From the NCBI GenBank assembly GCA_017551675.1, contig JAFZLC010000057.1, forward strand, positions 62,001 through 126,000: 64,000 nucleotides of DNA. Direction: 5' to 3'. The stretch's first letter is position 1; every line of letters starts with the position of its first letter. Source of the DNA: Paludibacteraceae bacterium. GTDB taxonomy: Bacteria > Bacteroidota > Bacteroidia > Bacteroidales > Paludibacteraceae. Of this stretch, positions 10,509 to 21,300 are shown piece by piece. A program made the translations under genes and the position numbers. The notes under the pieces are model-generated. The model did no database searches, was not told where the DNA came from, and saw nothing but the letters and a program-made list of their open reading frames with translations.

Positions 10509-11417
10509 ATGACGCTTTCCATCTGCATACCTATTTATAATTATAATGTAACAAGACTGATTCATGAATTGTCTGCTCAGGCTTCTCAGCTCTCTTGTCC
10601 CTATGAAATCATTCTAATGGATGATGGATCTCAATCCTTCTTGTCTGATAACGCCCTACTCGCAGAACTTCCCCATGTTCAGTATATCGAATTACCTTAT
10701 AATATAGGTCGTTCCGCTATTCGTAACAAATTGGCCAACACTGCCCAATACGAATTCCTTCTGTTTATGGACTGTGATACCCTACCTTCTTCCCCTCACT
10801 TCATCCATAATTATCTGACGGCTGCTCAGAACTCCAATGCTGATGTAATCATGGGAGGATATCACTATTCAGATGAGAAACCCGACTCCATTCATCTGCT
10901 TCGTTGGTTGTATGGAATCCACCGCGAGGTGAAAAGTGCCTCAGTAAGAAATCTTCATCCCTTTCGCTCTTTTTCTACATTCAACTTCCTAATTAAAAAA
11001 AAGGTCTTTGAAAAAGTAACCTTCGACGAATCGCTAACAGAATACGGACATGAAGACACCCTCTTCGGATGGGAACTGAAAAAGGCTCATTTCCACTTGT
11101 CTCACATCGACAACCCCGCCACTCAGATCAACTACGAAGAGAGCAACATCTTCTTACAAAAGACCGACTCCTCTCTAAAAAACCTATGGGTTATCTATCA
11201 AAAAATCGAGAAAAAAGATGATTTTCGAAAAGATATCAAAATATTGAAATATCAAGAGTTTCTTCGAAAAACAAGATTATTGCGTCCTGCTTCAATCCTT
11301 TTATCTCTTTTTTCAAAAATTTTCAGACGAAACCTAACCTCCAATCACCCACAAATGTTTATCTTTGACCTCTATAAACTAGAGGTGCTTTGTCGGGTGT
11401 CTCTTAACAAAATATAG
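10509..11417 (+). CDS. Family 2 glycosyltransferase
   Basis: A GT-A fold glycosyltransferase of about 302 aa. Visible motifs are the N-terminal strand LSICIPIYNYN, the nucleotide-binding MDDGS near residue 40, FMDCDTLP (the DxD-type metal site) near residue 89, and GHEDTLFGWEL, a late ED motif typical of GT2 polymerising or transferring enzymes. It would move a sugar from a nucleotide-sugar donor to a cell-surface glycan; donor and acceptor cannot be read from sequence. The start at ATG 10509 is chosen because a -7 promoter box lies between it and the upstream in-frame TTG at 10470. Only 10 bp separate it from the following protease gene, so the two likely share a transcript. The C-terminus is basic and hydrophobic (SILLSLFSKIFRR) and could touch the membrane. 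Confidence 0.88.
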   Translation: MTLSICIPIYNYNVTRLIHELSAQASQLSCPYEIILMDDGSQSFLSDNALLAELPHVQYIELPYNIGRSAIRNKLANTAQYEFLLFMDCDTLPSSPHFIHNYLTAAQNSNADVIMGGYHYSDEKPDSIHLLRWLYGIHREVKSASVRNLHPFRSFSTFNFLIKKKVFEKVTFDESLTEYGHEDTLFGWELKKAHFHLSHIDNPATQINYEESNIFLQKTDSSLKNLWVIYQKIEKKDDFRKDIKILKYQEFLRKTRLLRPASILLSLFSKIFRRNLTSNHPQMFIFDLYKLEVLCRVSLNKI

Positions 11418-11427
11418 TTCTGTTCAG

Positions 11428-13614
11428 ATGAGAAAAATTCAAAAACATATATTATCTATTCTCCTACTCTTAAGTTGTGCATTCTTCAATAGCAATGCAC
11501 AAATCAGTCACGGCGGATTCCCTCTGCCCGAACATCTTCAAGGCAGTAGTCTGCGACATGGAATAAGCAACGAGTGGGAAGAGATGCCTGCATTTAGCAT
11601 GGACCTTTTGGAAAAGGAAAACCCCTCTTACAAAGGAGGATTGCGTTTCGCCTATGGATTTAATGTCAATCTAACACCTGACAATAGTGGGTCAACCACC
11701 TATCTGCCCGACGGCACAAAAGTTTGGAGAGTGAAAATCCACTCCGAAAACGCTCTTAGTCTAAATCTGATCTTCGACAAGTATCATCTTGCTGATGGTG
11801 CACAACTATTCATATACACACCCGACAAACATCAGATACTGGGTGCATTCACTAGTGAAAACAATCATAACAGTGGCATTTTAGCAACCTCCATCCTCGA
11901 TGGTGACAGTATCATCGTCGAATACATCGAGCCCAAAGGAAGCACGGGAGAAATATCCATCGGAAAAGTGAACCACGGATTTAAAGACATACGCAAACTA
12001 CCCGCTTTCGGCATCTCCGAGACCTGTGAAGTGGATGTCAACTGCACCAAGGATGCTGAAGAACGATCCAAAAGAAGCGTTGCCTTAATCGTTTTCAACG
12101 GAGAAACCCTTTGCAGCGGTTCTCTAATCAACAACACCGCCAACGACGGAACTCCTTATCTGTTGTCTGCCGCCCACTGCATCGCATTCGACAACAAAAA
12201 GACAGCCAGCGAAATGGCTGCCAGTAGCGTATTCTACTTCAACTACGAGACACCCCACTGCCTTGACAATATCCAAGGAACCTTGGAGATGAGTCTATCT
12301 GGTGCCTCTATTGTAACGATTTATGAAAAGACTGACCTCTTATTACTCCTGTTGGATGAAAATCCTCCTGCCGATTATAACACCTATTACGCAGGTTGGA
12401 ACATCTCCTCCACAATAGATGGCCTTGTTTACACCATTCATCATCCAGAAGGTGATGTAAAGAAAATAAGCAAATCCCTATCAGCTCCTATTAATAACAC
12501 ATTTAGATGTTGCTCGGACAATATTGAATTCTCAACCAATGCGCATTGGGATGTTGCCGGATGGGAATACGGAATCACAGAAGGAGGTTCGTCTGGCGCA
12601 CCCCTATTCAATAGCAATCATCAAATCATCGGAGCACTATCAGGAGGATATGAACCTTCAGGATGTGGAATTACAAGTAATGATTTCTTTTACAGAATCA
12701 ACAAAGTTTGGAAAACAAGAAACGTTTCATTATCCACTGCACTCGATCCTATCAAGAGCGAAGAAACACAAATTGGAGGATTGGAACCGCATCAATATCC
12801 ATGTCATCGTCTGTCAAACTTAGAAGAGGGAGACCAACTACACCTCTCTGAAACAGAAGAATACCCAGCAGGAACCAATTCAAACGGCATTTATGAATAT
12901 GCAGAGAAATACGAGGAAAGCGGATATATCTACGGCGTTCATTTCCTTTTAGAGAAAGGCACATTCTACGAATCAGATACAATATGGCTCAAAATTTACA
13001 AAGGAGACAATGAGCCGAATTCACTTATCCACAAACAACGTGTAAGAATATCCGACTGCTATTATAATCAACGTAAAAACACTTTTCAGGAGAATGTGCA
13101 GAGCAATTTAATGTCTCGCGACAACTACCTTCGACTTGATTCTGTCGTTGCAGTAGATTCCTCCTTCTTCATCGCCATTGAAGCTCCACAAAACTACACC
13201 TATCCTCTCTCCATATACATCACTGAAGAGAAGAAATCTGGTCATAACACTGCCTATTTCAAAGAAAAAGGAGAATGGAAGCCATTCACCTCTCATCCTC
13301 AATATAATCGGGCAGCCTCCCTACTGATAGAACCAAGGATCGCCACTCAAATGACAACAGACGTTCCTTTAGTCAACTCCGATAATACACAGATAACTTT
13401 ATATCCTAACCCAACCACAAACGATGTCCACATTCTCTTTGAAGAATCACCTCTCTCGTTCGCCATCTACAACATGAACGGAATCAACTATTTTTCAAAG
13501 GAAAATCCTGCAGAATCAGAAACGATTGCTATGGGCAACTTCCCTGCCGGAACATATATTATTAAAGTAATTTATCCACAAAGAACGGCTTATAGAAAAG
13601 TTATCAAGTTGTAG
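11428..13614 (+). CDS. Secreted trypsin-like serine protease with T9SS sorting domain
   Basis: 728 aa. The signal peptide (residues 1-24) ends in NSNAQ. After a ~190-residue N-terminal domain comes a chymotrypsin-fold protease. The catalytic triad can be read as His250 in LLSAAHC, Asp303 in EKTDLLLLLLDE and Ser389 in EGGSSGAPLF. This layout (TEGGSSGAPLF, GALSGG, cysteines near the active site) resembles the lysyl-endopeptidase (S1, Achromobacter Lys-C-like) proteases of Bacteroidota; Lys specificity is not proven. A beta-sandwich region follows, and the last ~75 residues (LYPNPTTNDVHI ... AGTYIIKVIYPQ) form a T9SS type A sorting domain, so the enzyme should act outside the cell. It ends 2 bp before the cyclo-ligase gene. 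Confidence 0.9.
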   Translation: MRKIQKHILSILLLLSCAFFNSNAQISHGGFPLPEHLQGSSLRHGISNEWEEMPAFSMDLLEKENPSYKGGLRFAYGFNVNLTPDNSGSTTYLPDGTKVWRVKIHSENALSLNLIFDKYHLADGAQLFIYTPDKHQILGAFTSENNHNSGILATSILDGDSIIVEYIEPKGSTGEISIGKVNHGFKDIRKLPAFGISETCEVDVNCTKDAEERSKRSVALIVFNGETLCSGSLINNTANDGTPYLLSAAHCIAFDNKKTASEMAASSVFYFNYETPHCLDNIQGTLEMSLSGASIVTIYEKTDLLLLLLDENPPADYNTYYAGWNISSTIDGLVYTIHHPEGDVKKISKSLSAPINNTFRCCSDNIEFSTNAHWDVAGWEYGITEGGSSGAPLFNSNHQIIGALSGGYEPSGCGITSNDFFYRINKVWKTRNVSLSTALDPIKSEETQIGGLEPHQYPCHRLSNLEEGDQLHLSETEEYPAGTNSNGIYEYAEKYEESGYIYGVHFLLEKGTFYESDTIWLKIYKGDNEPNSLIHKQRVRISDCYYNQRKNTFQENVQSNLMSRDNYLRLDSVVAVDSSFFIAIEAPQNYTYPLSIYITEEKKSGHNTAYFKEKGEWKPFTSHPQYNRAASLLIEPRIATQMTTDVPLVNSDNTQITLYPNPTTNDVHILFEESPLSFAIYNMNGINYFSKENPAESETIAMGNFPAGTYIIKVIYPQRTAYRKVIKL

Positions 13615-13616
13615 TC

Positions 13617-14147
13617 ATGGAAGAGAAAAAAAACATACGAAAAGAGATACGCCTAAAAATAAAGGCAATGTATGGGTGGGAAAAAGACTATTATGGGAAA
13701 AGAGCCCTCCAGTTGATTGAATCAGACCCTCTCTTCCAAAAAGCAAAAACAGTCTTGTTGTTTTGGTCCCTCCCCGATGAGATAAACACACACGCATTCA
13801 TCGAGCGTTGGAGCGAAAGCAAAACCATACTACTTCCGGTGGTCATCGACGAGGATTCTGAGATCCGACCATTCCAAGGAACAACCAACATGGAAACAGG
13901 AGCCTTCAACATTGACGAACCCGTAGGAGAAGCCATCACAGACTACTCCACAATCGACCTTGCCATCATCCCTGGTATGGCATTCGACCCATCTGGCAAC
14001 AGACTGGGAAGAGGGAAAGGATACTATGACAAACTACTTGCTCGCCTATCTTGTCATAAAATAGGTGTCTGCTTTCCATGCCAACTTCTACCTTCCATTC
14101 CTCAAGAACCTTGGGATGAAAAGGTAAATAGAGTGATTATAGGATAG
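13617..14147 (+). CDS. fau: 5-formyltetrahydrofolate cyclo-ligase
   Basis: 176 aa, normal for the MTHFS/YgfA family. It converts 5-formyl-THF plus ATP to 5,10-methenyl-THF, returning stored folate to one-carbon metabolism in the cytoplasm. The diagnostic C-terminal signature is intact: IIPGMAFDPSGNRLGRGKGY followed by YDKLL, with the glycine- and lysine-rich ATP/phosphate loop. The N-terminal basic helix (KNIRKEIRLKIKAM) is also typical. It starts 2 bp after the protease stop, so it rides on the same transcript even though the functions look unrelated. A leaderless translational link is likely. Confidence 0.93.
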   Translation: MEEKKNIRKEIRLKIKAMYGWEKDYYGKRALQLIESDPLFQKAKTVLLFWSLPDEINTHAFIERWSESKTILLPVVIDEDSEIRPFQGTTNMETGAFNIDEPVGEAITDYSTIDLAIIPGMAFDPSGNRLGRGKGYYDKLLARLSCHKIGVCFPCQLLPSIPQEPWDEKVNRVIIG

Positions 14148-14218
14148 ACTATCTTCATAAAAATTCATTTTATTTACAAAAAAGCAAAACAATCTTTTTT
14201 TATTAGAATTAAATCTAC

Positions 14219-14226
14219 TATATTTG
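14219..14226 (+). promoter_or_regulatory. Putative -7 promoter box for the three-gene surface-protein locus
   Basis: TATATTTG, a full match to TAnnTTTG, giving an untranslated leader of about 130 nt before the ATG at 14363. A second match (TATTTTTG, 14353-14360) sits only 2 bp before the ATG and is too close to serve that start. Confidence 0.4.
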
Positions 14227-14362
14227 CCACATGAAATTTCTTCTAGTTTTGACGAAATTTTCTACCAAATAGCATCAATAAACACCAAGAATGATTGCTA
14301 AGATTGAGAGAAATGGCAATTGTCGTATTCTTTAATCGTGCACCATTCATTATATTTTTGAT

Positions 14363-14902
14363 ATGAAAAAAAAGAGACTGTTCATTTTCCTGCTAATGCT
14401 TGTTGAATTGATCTTTCTGCCAGATCTTCAAGCAGAAGGGTTGACTCACGTAAAAGGGATACACACGATTGGAGTGCGTGGAGGTATTGGTACGAAAAAC
14501 AAATATGATTATGGAATCATATATCACTATCACTTCAATTCCCAAAGTGCACTATCTGCAGAGATAGACCATGAGGTAGCTACCTTTGGACACACCGATT
14601 TTACTGGTATCGTGTTATTTTCTCCTGGATTTAATTATTCTCCTGTGAATCCGTGGGGATGGTCCTACATTACACTGAACCTTGCTGCCAGTGTAGGTTG
14701 GGACAAATGGGAGTGTGAGGTGATTCACAAAGAGATCAGTGGCATCGTCTATGGAGCCAATGCAGGTGTCTCATGGGAAATATTCCCCTGCTCCTTCCTT
14801 TCTATTGAATTGAAAGCTCAAGAATATATTTTGTTTGGCAATGACGAACAATATATAAAACCACTTTTCTCTCTAGCTGTTTGTTATAATTTTCACAAAT
14901 AA
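14363..14902 (+). CDS. Secreted or outer-membrane beta-strand protein, unknown function
   Basis: 179 aa with a signal peptide (KKKRLFIFLLMLVELIFLPD, cleavage probably after LQAEG). The mature part is rich in alternating aromatic and glycine residues (IGVRGGIGTKNKYDYGIIYH; FSPGFNYSPVNPWGWSYITL) and ends in an aromatic strand (SLAVCYNFHK), as small outer-membrane barrels do. It resembles conjugal-transfer TraO-like or PorT-like barrels in style only; I do not recognise a family. It is the first gene of a three-gene plus-strand set, 17 bp before a lipoprotein and 1 kb before a giant T9SS protein. This layout suggests a surface module, but that is inference. Confidence 0.6.
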   Translation: MKKKRLFIFLLMLVELIFLPDLQAEGLTHVKGIHTIGVRGGIGTKNKYDYGIIYHYHFNSQSALSAEIDHEVATFGHTDFTGIVLFSPGFNYSPVNPWGWSYITLNLAASVGWDKWECEVIHKEISGIVYGANAGVSWEIFPCSFLSIELKAQEYILFGNDEQYIKPLFSLAVCYNFHK

Positions 14903-14919
14903 TACCACAACTACATACA

Positions 14920-15861
14920 ATGAATCCAATGAAATTCTACAAAACAATCTGCTTTGTCGTAATGATCGGACTATGCTATGCGTGCGACACGCGTGACGAT
15001 TATTTCTATGATCATACAGACCCTCCTACCATCTCTCTTGTGGCGGAAAAAGACTCTACCATCGACGGGAAGAAATATATCTGTATTGATGTAACATGGG
15101 GTGACACCATCGAAATTGATTATCATTTCAATGATATATGTGGCTATATCGGTAATTTTACTGCCGTTGTAAAACCTCTAATAAAGAAAAGAGACGATTA
15201 TTACTATTGGAAAGACTTAGCCATCGTAGATTATCAAGAGGATGGAACCACCGACTCTTGGTATTATCCTGGGGATAGTCCGTATGACTATACGCAGTTC
15301 GACAACCACCTATGTGTGAAGATTGACACAACAAGAAACAAAATCCTCATCATCGAATCAACAACATCTGCCAAGGAGTACTACTTTAATAATGGTCGGT
15401 CAAACCTAGGAAAGTTGAGTAAAGATAGTCTTACCATAGATGCTATCGTTACACTTTCAACTGCAAACATATTAGGTCTGACTGGCTCTGCCAACATTCT
15501 ACTAAAGTTGTATGTAAACCGTCCTCCTATTGCCAATTTCACATTAGCTCCTGTGACAGGCTATCCTCTACACCGCAAAATTGAGGCTCATTGCACCGAC
15601 CCAGACAATGACAAAATCATCCTCTATGAATATTGCATTGATGGAAAACTGTTTGACCATACCTCTGGCTATGATTGGGGAAAGGATAAAGTTTACGAAA
15701 AAGGGAAAGGTGCTTATAACGGCACCTATATCACCGGCACGCAATTATCCTCTGTCAAACATGCGTTTCAAGAAGCAGGCGACCATACCATTAGTGTTCG
15801 TTGTCAAGACCAATGGGGCAACTGGAGCACTTGGAGCACCAAAACTATTTACATTGAATAA
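14920..15861 (+). CDS. Hypothetical lipoprotein with Ig/PKD-like C-terminal domain
   Basis: 313 aa. The signal peptide ends in the lipobox-like GLCYAC, so Cys22 is probably lipidated. The middle is beta-rich with no family I know. From about residue 205 (RPPIANFTLAPVTGYPLHRK) a PKD/Ig-like sandwich begins: DPDNDKIILYEYCIDG and the closing HTISVRCQDQWGNWSTWSTK are typical strands. It is probably periplasmic or surface exposed. It lies between a barrel-like protein and a giant T9SS protein on the same strand with short gaps, so the three may be co-expressed. Confidence 0.65.
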   Translation: MNPMKFYKTICFVVMIGLCYACDTRDDYFYDHTDPPTISLVAEKDSTIDGKKYICIDVTWGDTIEIDYHFNDICGYIGNFTAVVKPLIKKRDDYYYWKDLAIVDYQEDGTTDSWYYPGDSPYDYTQFDNHLCVKIDTTRNKILIIESTTSAKEYYFNNGRSNLGKLSKDSLTIDAIVTLSTANILGLTGSANILLKLYVNRPPIANFTLAPVTGYPLHRKIEAHCTDPDNDKIILYEYCIDGKLFDHTSGYDWGKDKVYEKGKGAYNGTYITGTQLSSVKHAFQEAGDHTISVRCQDQWGNWSTWSTKTIYIE

Positions 15862-15906
15862 ATGAATCATGAATCTATAGAACCCACCTAATTATCATCA
15901 ATCACA

Positions 15907-18336
15907 ATGAAAAAATTATATTACTTCCTATTTTTCATCCTTCTTTTTCCCTTTGCTCAGATCAAAGCTGAAATAAATAACCATATCACAAAAACAAAAT
16001 CTGGGAATATCATTCCCACGAAAGACTACTATCAAAAAGAGGATCTGCTGGAATTCAATTACATTACACCAACTGTAAAGATTGAGACGGGAGGTTGGGG
16101 ATTGTGGCAAGAAGACAAAGTGGAGAAATCCACCACCAAAATCACACTAGACATCAAATACAACGGCAATGTGATTCGCATTGCAACTTATAACGAGACA
16201 AGAAGGGGAACCGGACATGACGTCGAACTTCCAGCTATCAGTGGCACCTATTCCTCAACCTCATCGATTGAGAAACTGCTTGGAACAAACAACGACACAT
16301 TCCCAAAACAGTTCTACTTCACCGTATACCTCACTTACAATGTTCACGCTGAATTTAACAAAGGAAGTACGCAAGAGATAAATTTCCAAGAGAAGAAAGA
16401 TATCAATGTGTATACATGCTACGCAGGTACGTTATCCACGGATGAGGCCATACTACCCAACATCTCCTCTTCCAATGCAAGTCCTATTTACGGACTTTAC
16501 AACTCCGACAACAATATGCAATATCCCATTATTAGCACGCAAAGTCCCTCTGTATATGGACTTAACACGCAAGAATGGATCTCATGGAACATCACCGATG
16601 GTTCCAAACAAATCACAAAGAAAGAGAGCTCCTGTTCTCCCAACATGTCCGATTATGATCAATATCTAAAATACGCTGATTTTTTAGACAACGAGAATCG
16701 TCTGCTCAATGGGAGTCTCCGTTACATCTATCGGACCTATGTCAACAAAGATTTCTCATGTCATAGTAACACTCTGAAAATAGAAGTCATCGATACTCTT
16801 TCCTTAGATGGATTTGAAGAGGATGAACTAACACAGTTTATCTGTCCACCTATCGGTGATGACGAAGATGATTTGTCATGCAACTCCAACAATGCGTTCA
16901 CCATCAAAGGAAAAGCCATCAACTGGTCTAACGTCTCCTACCCAAAATCCATCTACGGAGCCTACTATGGATGGGAGTACAAGACATCCTCCAACATAGG
17001 CTGGCAACCCATAACGGATAATCTGAACACTGATTCCATCAACCCTGATCTATGTCTAAGTAAAAAATTCCTGAAATTAGGGAAGACATACTATTTCAGA
17101 CAATTCGTCCTCGTGAAGAATTTTGGAAACAGGAAAGTATATGCCAATGGAGAACACAACTATGTGACCGTACAACATTACCACCCCATTACAAAAAATA
17201 ATTTCCTTTTAGATTCCTTGTCTGAAATATGTGAAGGAACACTTCTAAAAGACACCCTGCTCATAACCTTCATCCCTGAAAGCGGGAAAGAATACAAAAA
17301 TGCCTATGACAATCCACTTCATGACGATACCTATAATCTAAAATACTCCATCGCATCTGATTTCGAAGCATTCAATGCCGAGACGTATGGTAACAAGCTA
17401 TTCATTCCATTCATCCTTCAAGGAAAATCCAATGTTACTGCAACCGTAAAAATAGAAGACGGTTGCGCAAATAGTGTCTCCTTCCCCATCAACCTTAATG
17501 TATCCAATCAGCCTCAACTACTAAAGACGTACGTTGATGTGGACGGAGGGTATGCCAACTACACAGAGAGTGGGAATAGGAACTTAAGCATACAAGTGCC
17601 AGAGGAAAAAAACATAACCATACGAATCAATGACTCAGATCCTGAAAAATCCTCCTGCCGTTATTTCATCAGTTATCGAACCAACCAAAAAGATGAACAT
17701 GGAGAATATCTCTGGAACGAACGATCTATCATCAATACAATCTTTGGTCACACCATATCTCATACCATCAAACGAGAAGAATGGTACAATGCAGACTGCA
17801 ACTACATAAAGATTGAGAAAGAGAGAATGACAACTGGCTGTGTAAGTGAACCACTCTACTTATGCATCAACTACATCGGAAGTGTCATTGGTAACAACAT
17901 TGAATTCAAAAATAGTAGTAATAGTACGATTGAATACACCTGCAAAAACAATAAGAACCCTCTTATTTTAGGAGGAAACGTATCGGGTGGATATGGGGAT
18001 GACACCTATAGCTATGTATGGCAATACTCCAATGATAGCATATCATGGACAAACATGCTTGATTCAGAAGGGAAGGTTATCTCGTCATCTCATCTGTTAG
18101 AAAACAGTTGGAATAAAGTCATCGATAAGAAATACTACTTTAGAAGAATGGTTACATCCATTGGAGAAAATGCATCGGAAAGCAGTGCCATCAAGTCCTT
18201 CAGTAACGTGGTGAAAATAGCTCCTTACACAGCACCCAAGCTACAACTTGCCGTCAACCAAACAAAGAGGATTTCTTTGCCTGCTACGATTCAAAATTAC
18301 TTCTGTCTCAAACCTATCTCAATTCATCCGTTTTAG
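15907..18336 (+). pseudogene. 5' part (809 aa) of a giant PKD-like T9SS surface protein, broken by a frameshift
   Basis: It starts with a signal peptide (MKKLYYFLFFILLFPFAQIKA) followed by beta-sandwich modules with the pattern GGNVSGGYGDDTYSYVWQYS ... SWTNM ... YYFRRMV, a PKD/Ig-like repeat also found through the downstream ORF. It lacks any C-terminal sorting signal. The last ~25 residues (TKRISLPATIQNYFCLK...) lose the module pattern, while the -1 frame over the same DNA reads NKEDFFACYDSKLLLSQTY and continues without a stop into the ORF at 18351. Adding one base near 18258-18270 would join both parts into a single 3420-aa protein. The start is the ATG at 15907, 45 bp after the lipoprotein gene. 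It could be a real mutation, a phase switch or a sequencing error. Confidence 0.75.
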
Positions 18337-18350
18337 ACAACGAGGGGTAT

Positions 18351-21300
18351 GTGTTCAAAAAATTTTATGGGTATGAAGATAAACAAGGAATCATCCGCCC
18401 TTACGCTGATCATCGAAATTCCATTGTTGTCACCACCGATACCTCCTTGTATGCCGCAACTGAGTTCTGTGGCGACACCATCTTCTCCGAACAAGGAATA
18501 AAAATATCCGTTGGCGAAGACCTAACCTTACAAGAAGAGGATATAATCGTAGGTCCATGTCTGATTCGTGGCGACTCCATCGAACTCTCCATCGATACGA
18601 AACCGGGCTACACATACGGGTTCGTCTTCAACAACGATACGATCTACAACGCTAACGCAAAGACCCGACTTCCCCTAATGGGTAATCTAAACTACATCGC
18701 CTTCAAAACAAAAAAAGAGTGTACCAAATTTACCCCTCTGGTCTTCAATCAGTCACAAACCAAAGAACCAGTCGAACATACTCAGTTGCAAGCCACCTCT
18801 TCGGGAGGAGTTACGCAAGATAATAGACATCATGCATGTTATGGTAACGTGGTAAACATCTTTGTGCCCAATGAGAAGACTAGCGACGACATCGTTTATG
18901 AATGGAAAGTAAACAATTCTCTATTGAATACTGCATACACATCCAATATACTTTCCACCTCCGTATTTGACCTACCCGACAAAGAATATTTTGTCACTCG
19001 CACCTCTCACCTCATGGCTGGGAACGTCAGTTGTCAACATGTGACAGACACCATTAGGGTTCACACCTACCCTACCATTTCCAACCTAGTCGTTGAGAAT
19101 AGCAAAGATTCCATTTGCTATGGCGATGATGTGTCGATCACACTCGATAAATCCGTCATTAAAGGAGGATCTGGCAACTACCTTTTCTCATGGAATGAAA
19201 TCCGAAAAGATACAGTTCTATCCGGAGAGCCTGGACTGTCAACCATCTATCATGCAAGCGGACTAAAGGAAACTACAGCCTATAGCGTAACCGTCTCTGA
19301 CGCTTACTGTACAAACGAGATCTACCAACAGACATCTCCAAGTGCATTAGTCTTTGTCGAAAAAGATTTATCCTTCGACCTTTCGGCAGCACCCTCCACT
19401 ATCAATGCACAATCCCTACAAGAGGGAAATAGTATTGCCACCCTCATCACCTCCGACGAAATCTCTGCATCAGACAAAATCAGTTGTTGGTTAAATGGAA
19501 GGGAATATAAACATAACGAAAGCTATCTGACAGGCATCAACTACTCTTTAAAAGCCGACGACTTCGCTGATAACCTTGCATCCTTCACAATAGAGCGATA
19601 TGGTAGCAACCTAAAGGGATGTAAACAGTTAAAACAGATAGATATTCTTCTTAACGAAGGCTTTGATGGGACACCCGTCATCTTATCCTCCAAATCACTC
19701 ACCTCTACCTCTACAGTATGCGGTGGTGATAGTCTGCAACTCTCCATCGACACACTTCAACTTCCTAAATATGACAACAAGGTCATCGAACCCTCAAAAG
19801 TCTCATATCAATGGTACAAAAGGAACGGAGAAAGTTGGAGCACCTGTGGTACCAACGCACAGATTAACGTTGTCGCCATCCATGACGCAACACAAGAGTA
19901 CAGATGTAAACTATCTTATACTCCAGCAGGAGGAACTAGGCAATCTGTCTTCTCCAACATCCACTCCATAGTTGGCATCGGATCCATCAAAGTGAACAAC
20001 ATCTACTTTATCGATGGAGAATCATTATCAAACACATACTATGTGTGCAAAGGCGAAACCGGACTTGTCTCCCTAACTGCAAATACTTCATTACGGGCAT
20101 CTCAATTTCAATGGTATCAGAAAGAGGGAGACGGAGAATGGAAGAAAGTGCCATCCAATCGAGGAACAACAGGATCGGATGCTCCGCTATGCACCATTGA
20201 TCTGGCGAACTACACCAAAAACACATCCTTTAAGTTGGTCTGCACAAATCAATGTGGCACCACAAGTGAATCATCCAACCAGATTCAACTGCTATTCAAC
20301 GTTGGTGCTACACTTTCTACGGATGACATCATACTGACAAGCAACAATATCTACGACGAAAACAATCTTCCATCTGTATCACTCTGCGTTCCAAGAGACT
20401 ACAGAAGCACCTATTTCTGGAGTTGCGACCCATCTTTCTCTCCTACCAGTTGGAAGTCGGGCAACCCCATCACCCTCGACAACAATGGGAAAGGGTTCAC
20501 TAGCGGAGACAACACCGTTTATGTTTACATGGCTTCAAGAGGAATGGGAAATTGTCTTTCCGACACAATCGCTTACCACTTCAACGTATTTGAAAAGATC
20601 AAAAGCAGTGCCATCGGATGCAGTGTAAACGATGATACCCTTTGTCTCAACAGTGGAATGATGACCCTTTCTGTCAACGAGATAAAAGGAGGTGATGGAA
20701 ACTACCAGATTGATTGGATGTATAAAAGTAAAGGAATGACAAGTTTTTCTGTTGTCAATGAGAATGCCAGTATGCCATTTGAATACTTAGGAACAATTGA
20801 AGGTTCCAATGCCTTAGGCGCATACTCATTCCTCAACATCGGTAATCTTTCCGAAAACTGCGAGTTCTACGCACTCATCTCATGCATAGGAGATTATACT
20901 GGACGAACACACTCGACCAACTCCTATACCAAAGGAGTATACCAACCACTAAAAGCTGGGACAATTGACAATCATACTCTTCTTATGTGTTACAACGACG
21001 CCCTTGCACATATTGAAGGAACCGATGCTCAGGGGGGCAACCACCACTACGAATACCAATGGTTGAAGTCGACCGACAAACAGAATTGGGAGTCTATCAA
21101 CGAACAGACAGAAATCTCATACGTCGGACAAGCTCTGCAAGAGATGTATAAGTTAAAACAAACCACCTATTTCTGTCGCGTGACAAGCGACGGATGTGGT
21201 AGCAAAGACACATCATCGATAAAAACTGTGCAGATAAAAAACGAAGTTCTCACAACAGCAGACAATATTCTGTACACTCCTCTAATAGCAAGAGGAGACA

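Noticed and set aside
14232-14273. 13-codon ORF just after the promoter of the three-gene surface locus
   Set aside because: It begins like a signal peptide (MKFLLVLTKF) but is followed by no terminator/antiterminator pair or amino-acid repeat, so a leader-peptide role cannot be supported.
18240-18340. Programmed -1 ribosomal frameshift in the giant T9SS gene
   Set aside because: No X-XXY-YYZ heptamer in the right frame, and I see no stimulatory hairpin or pseudoknot. A simple one-base loss explains it better.
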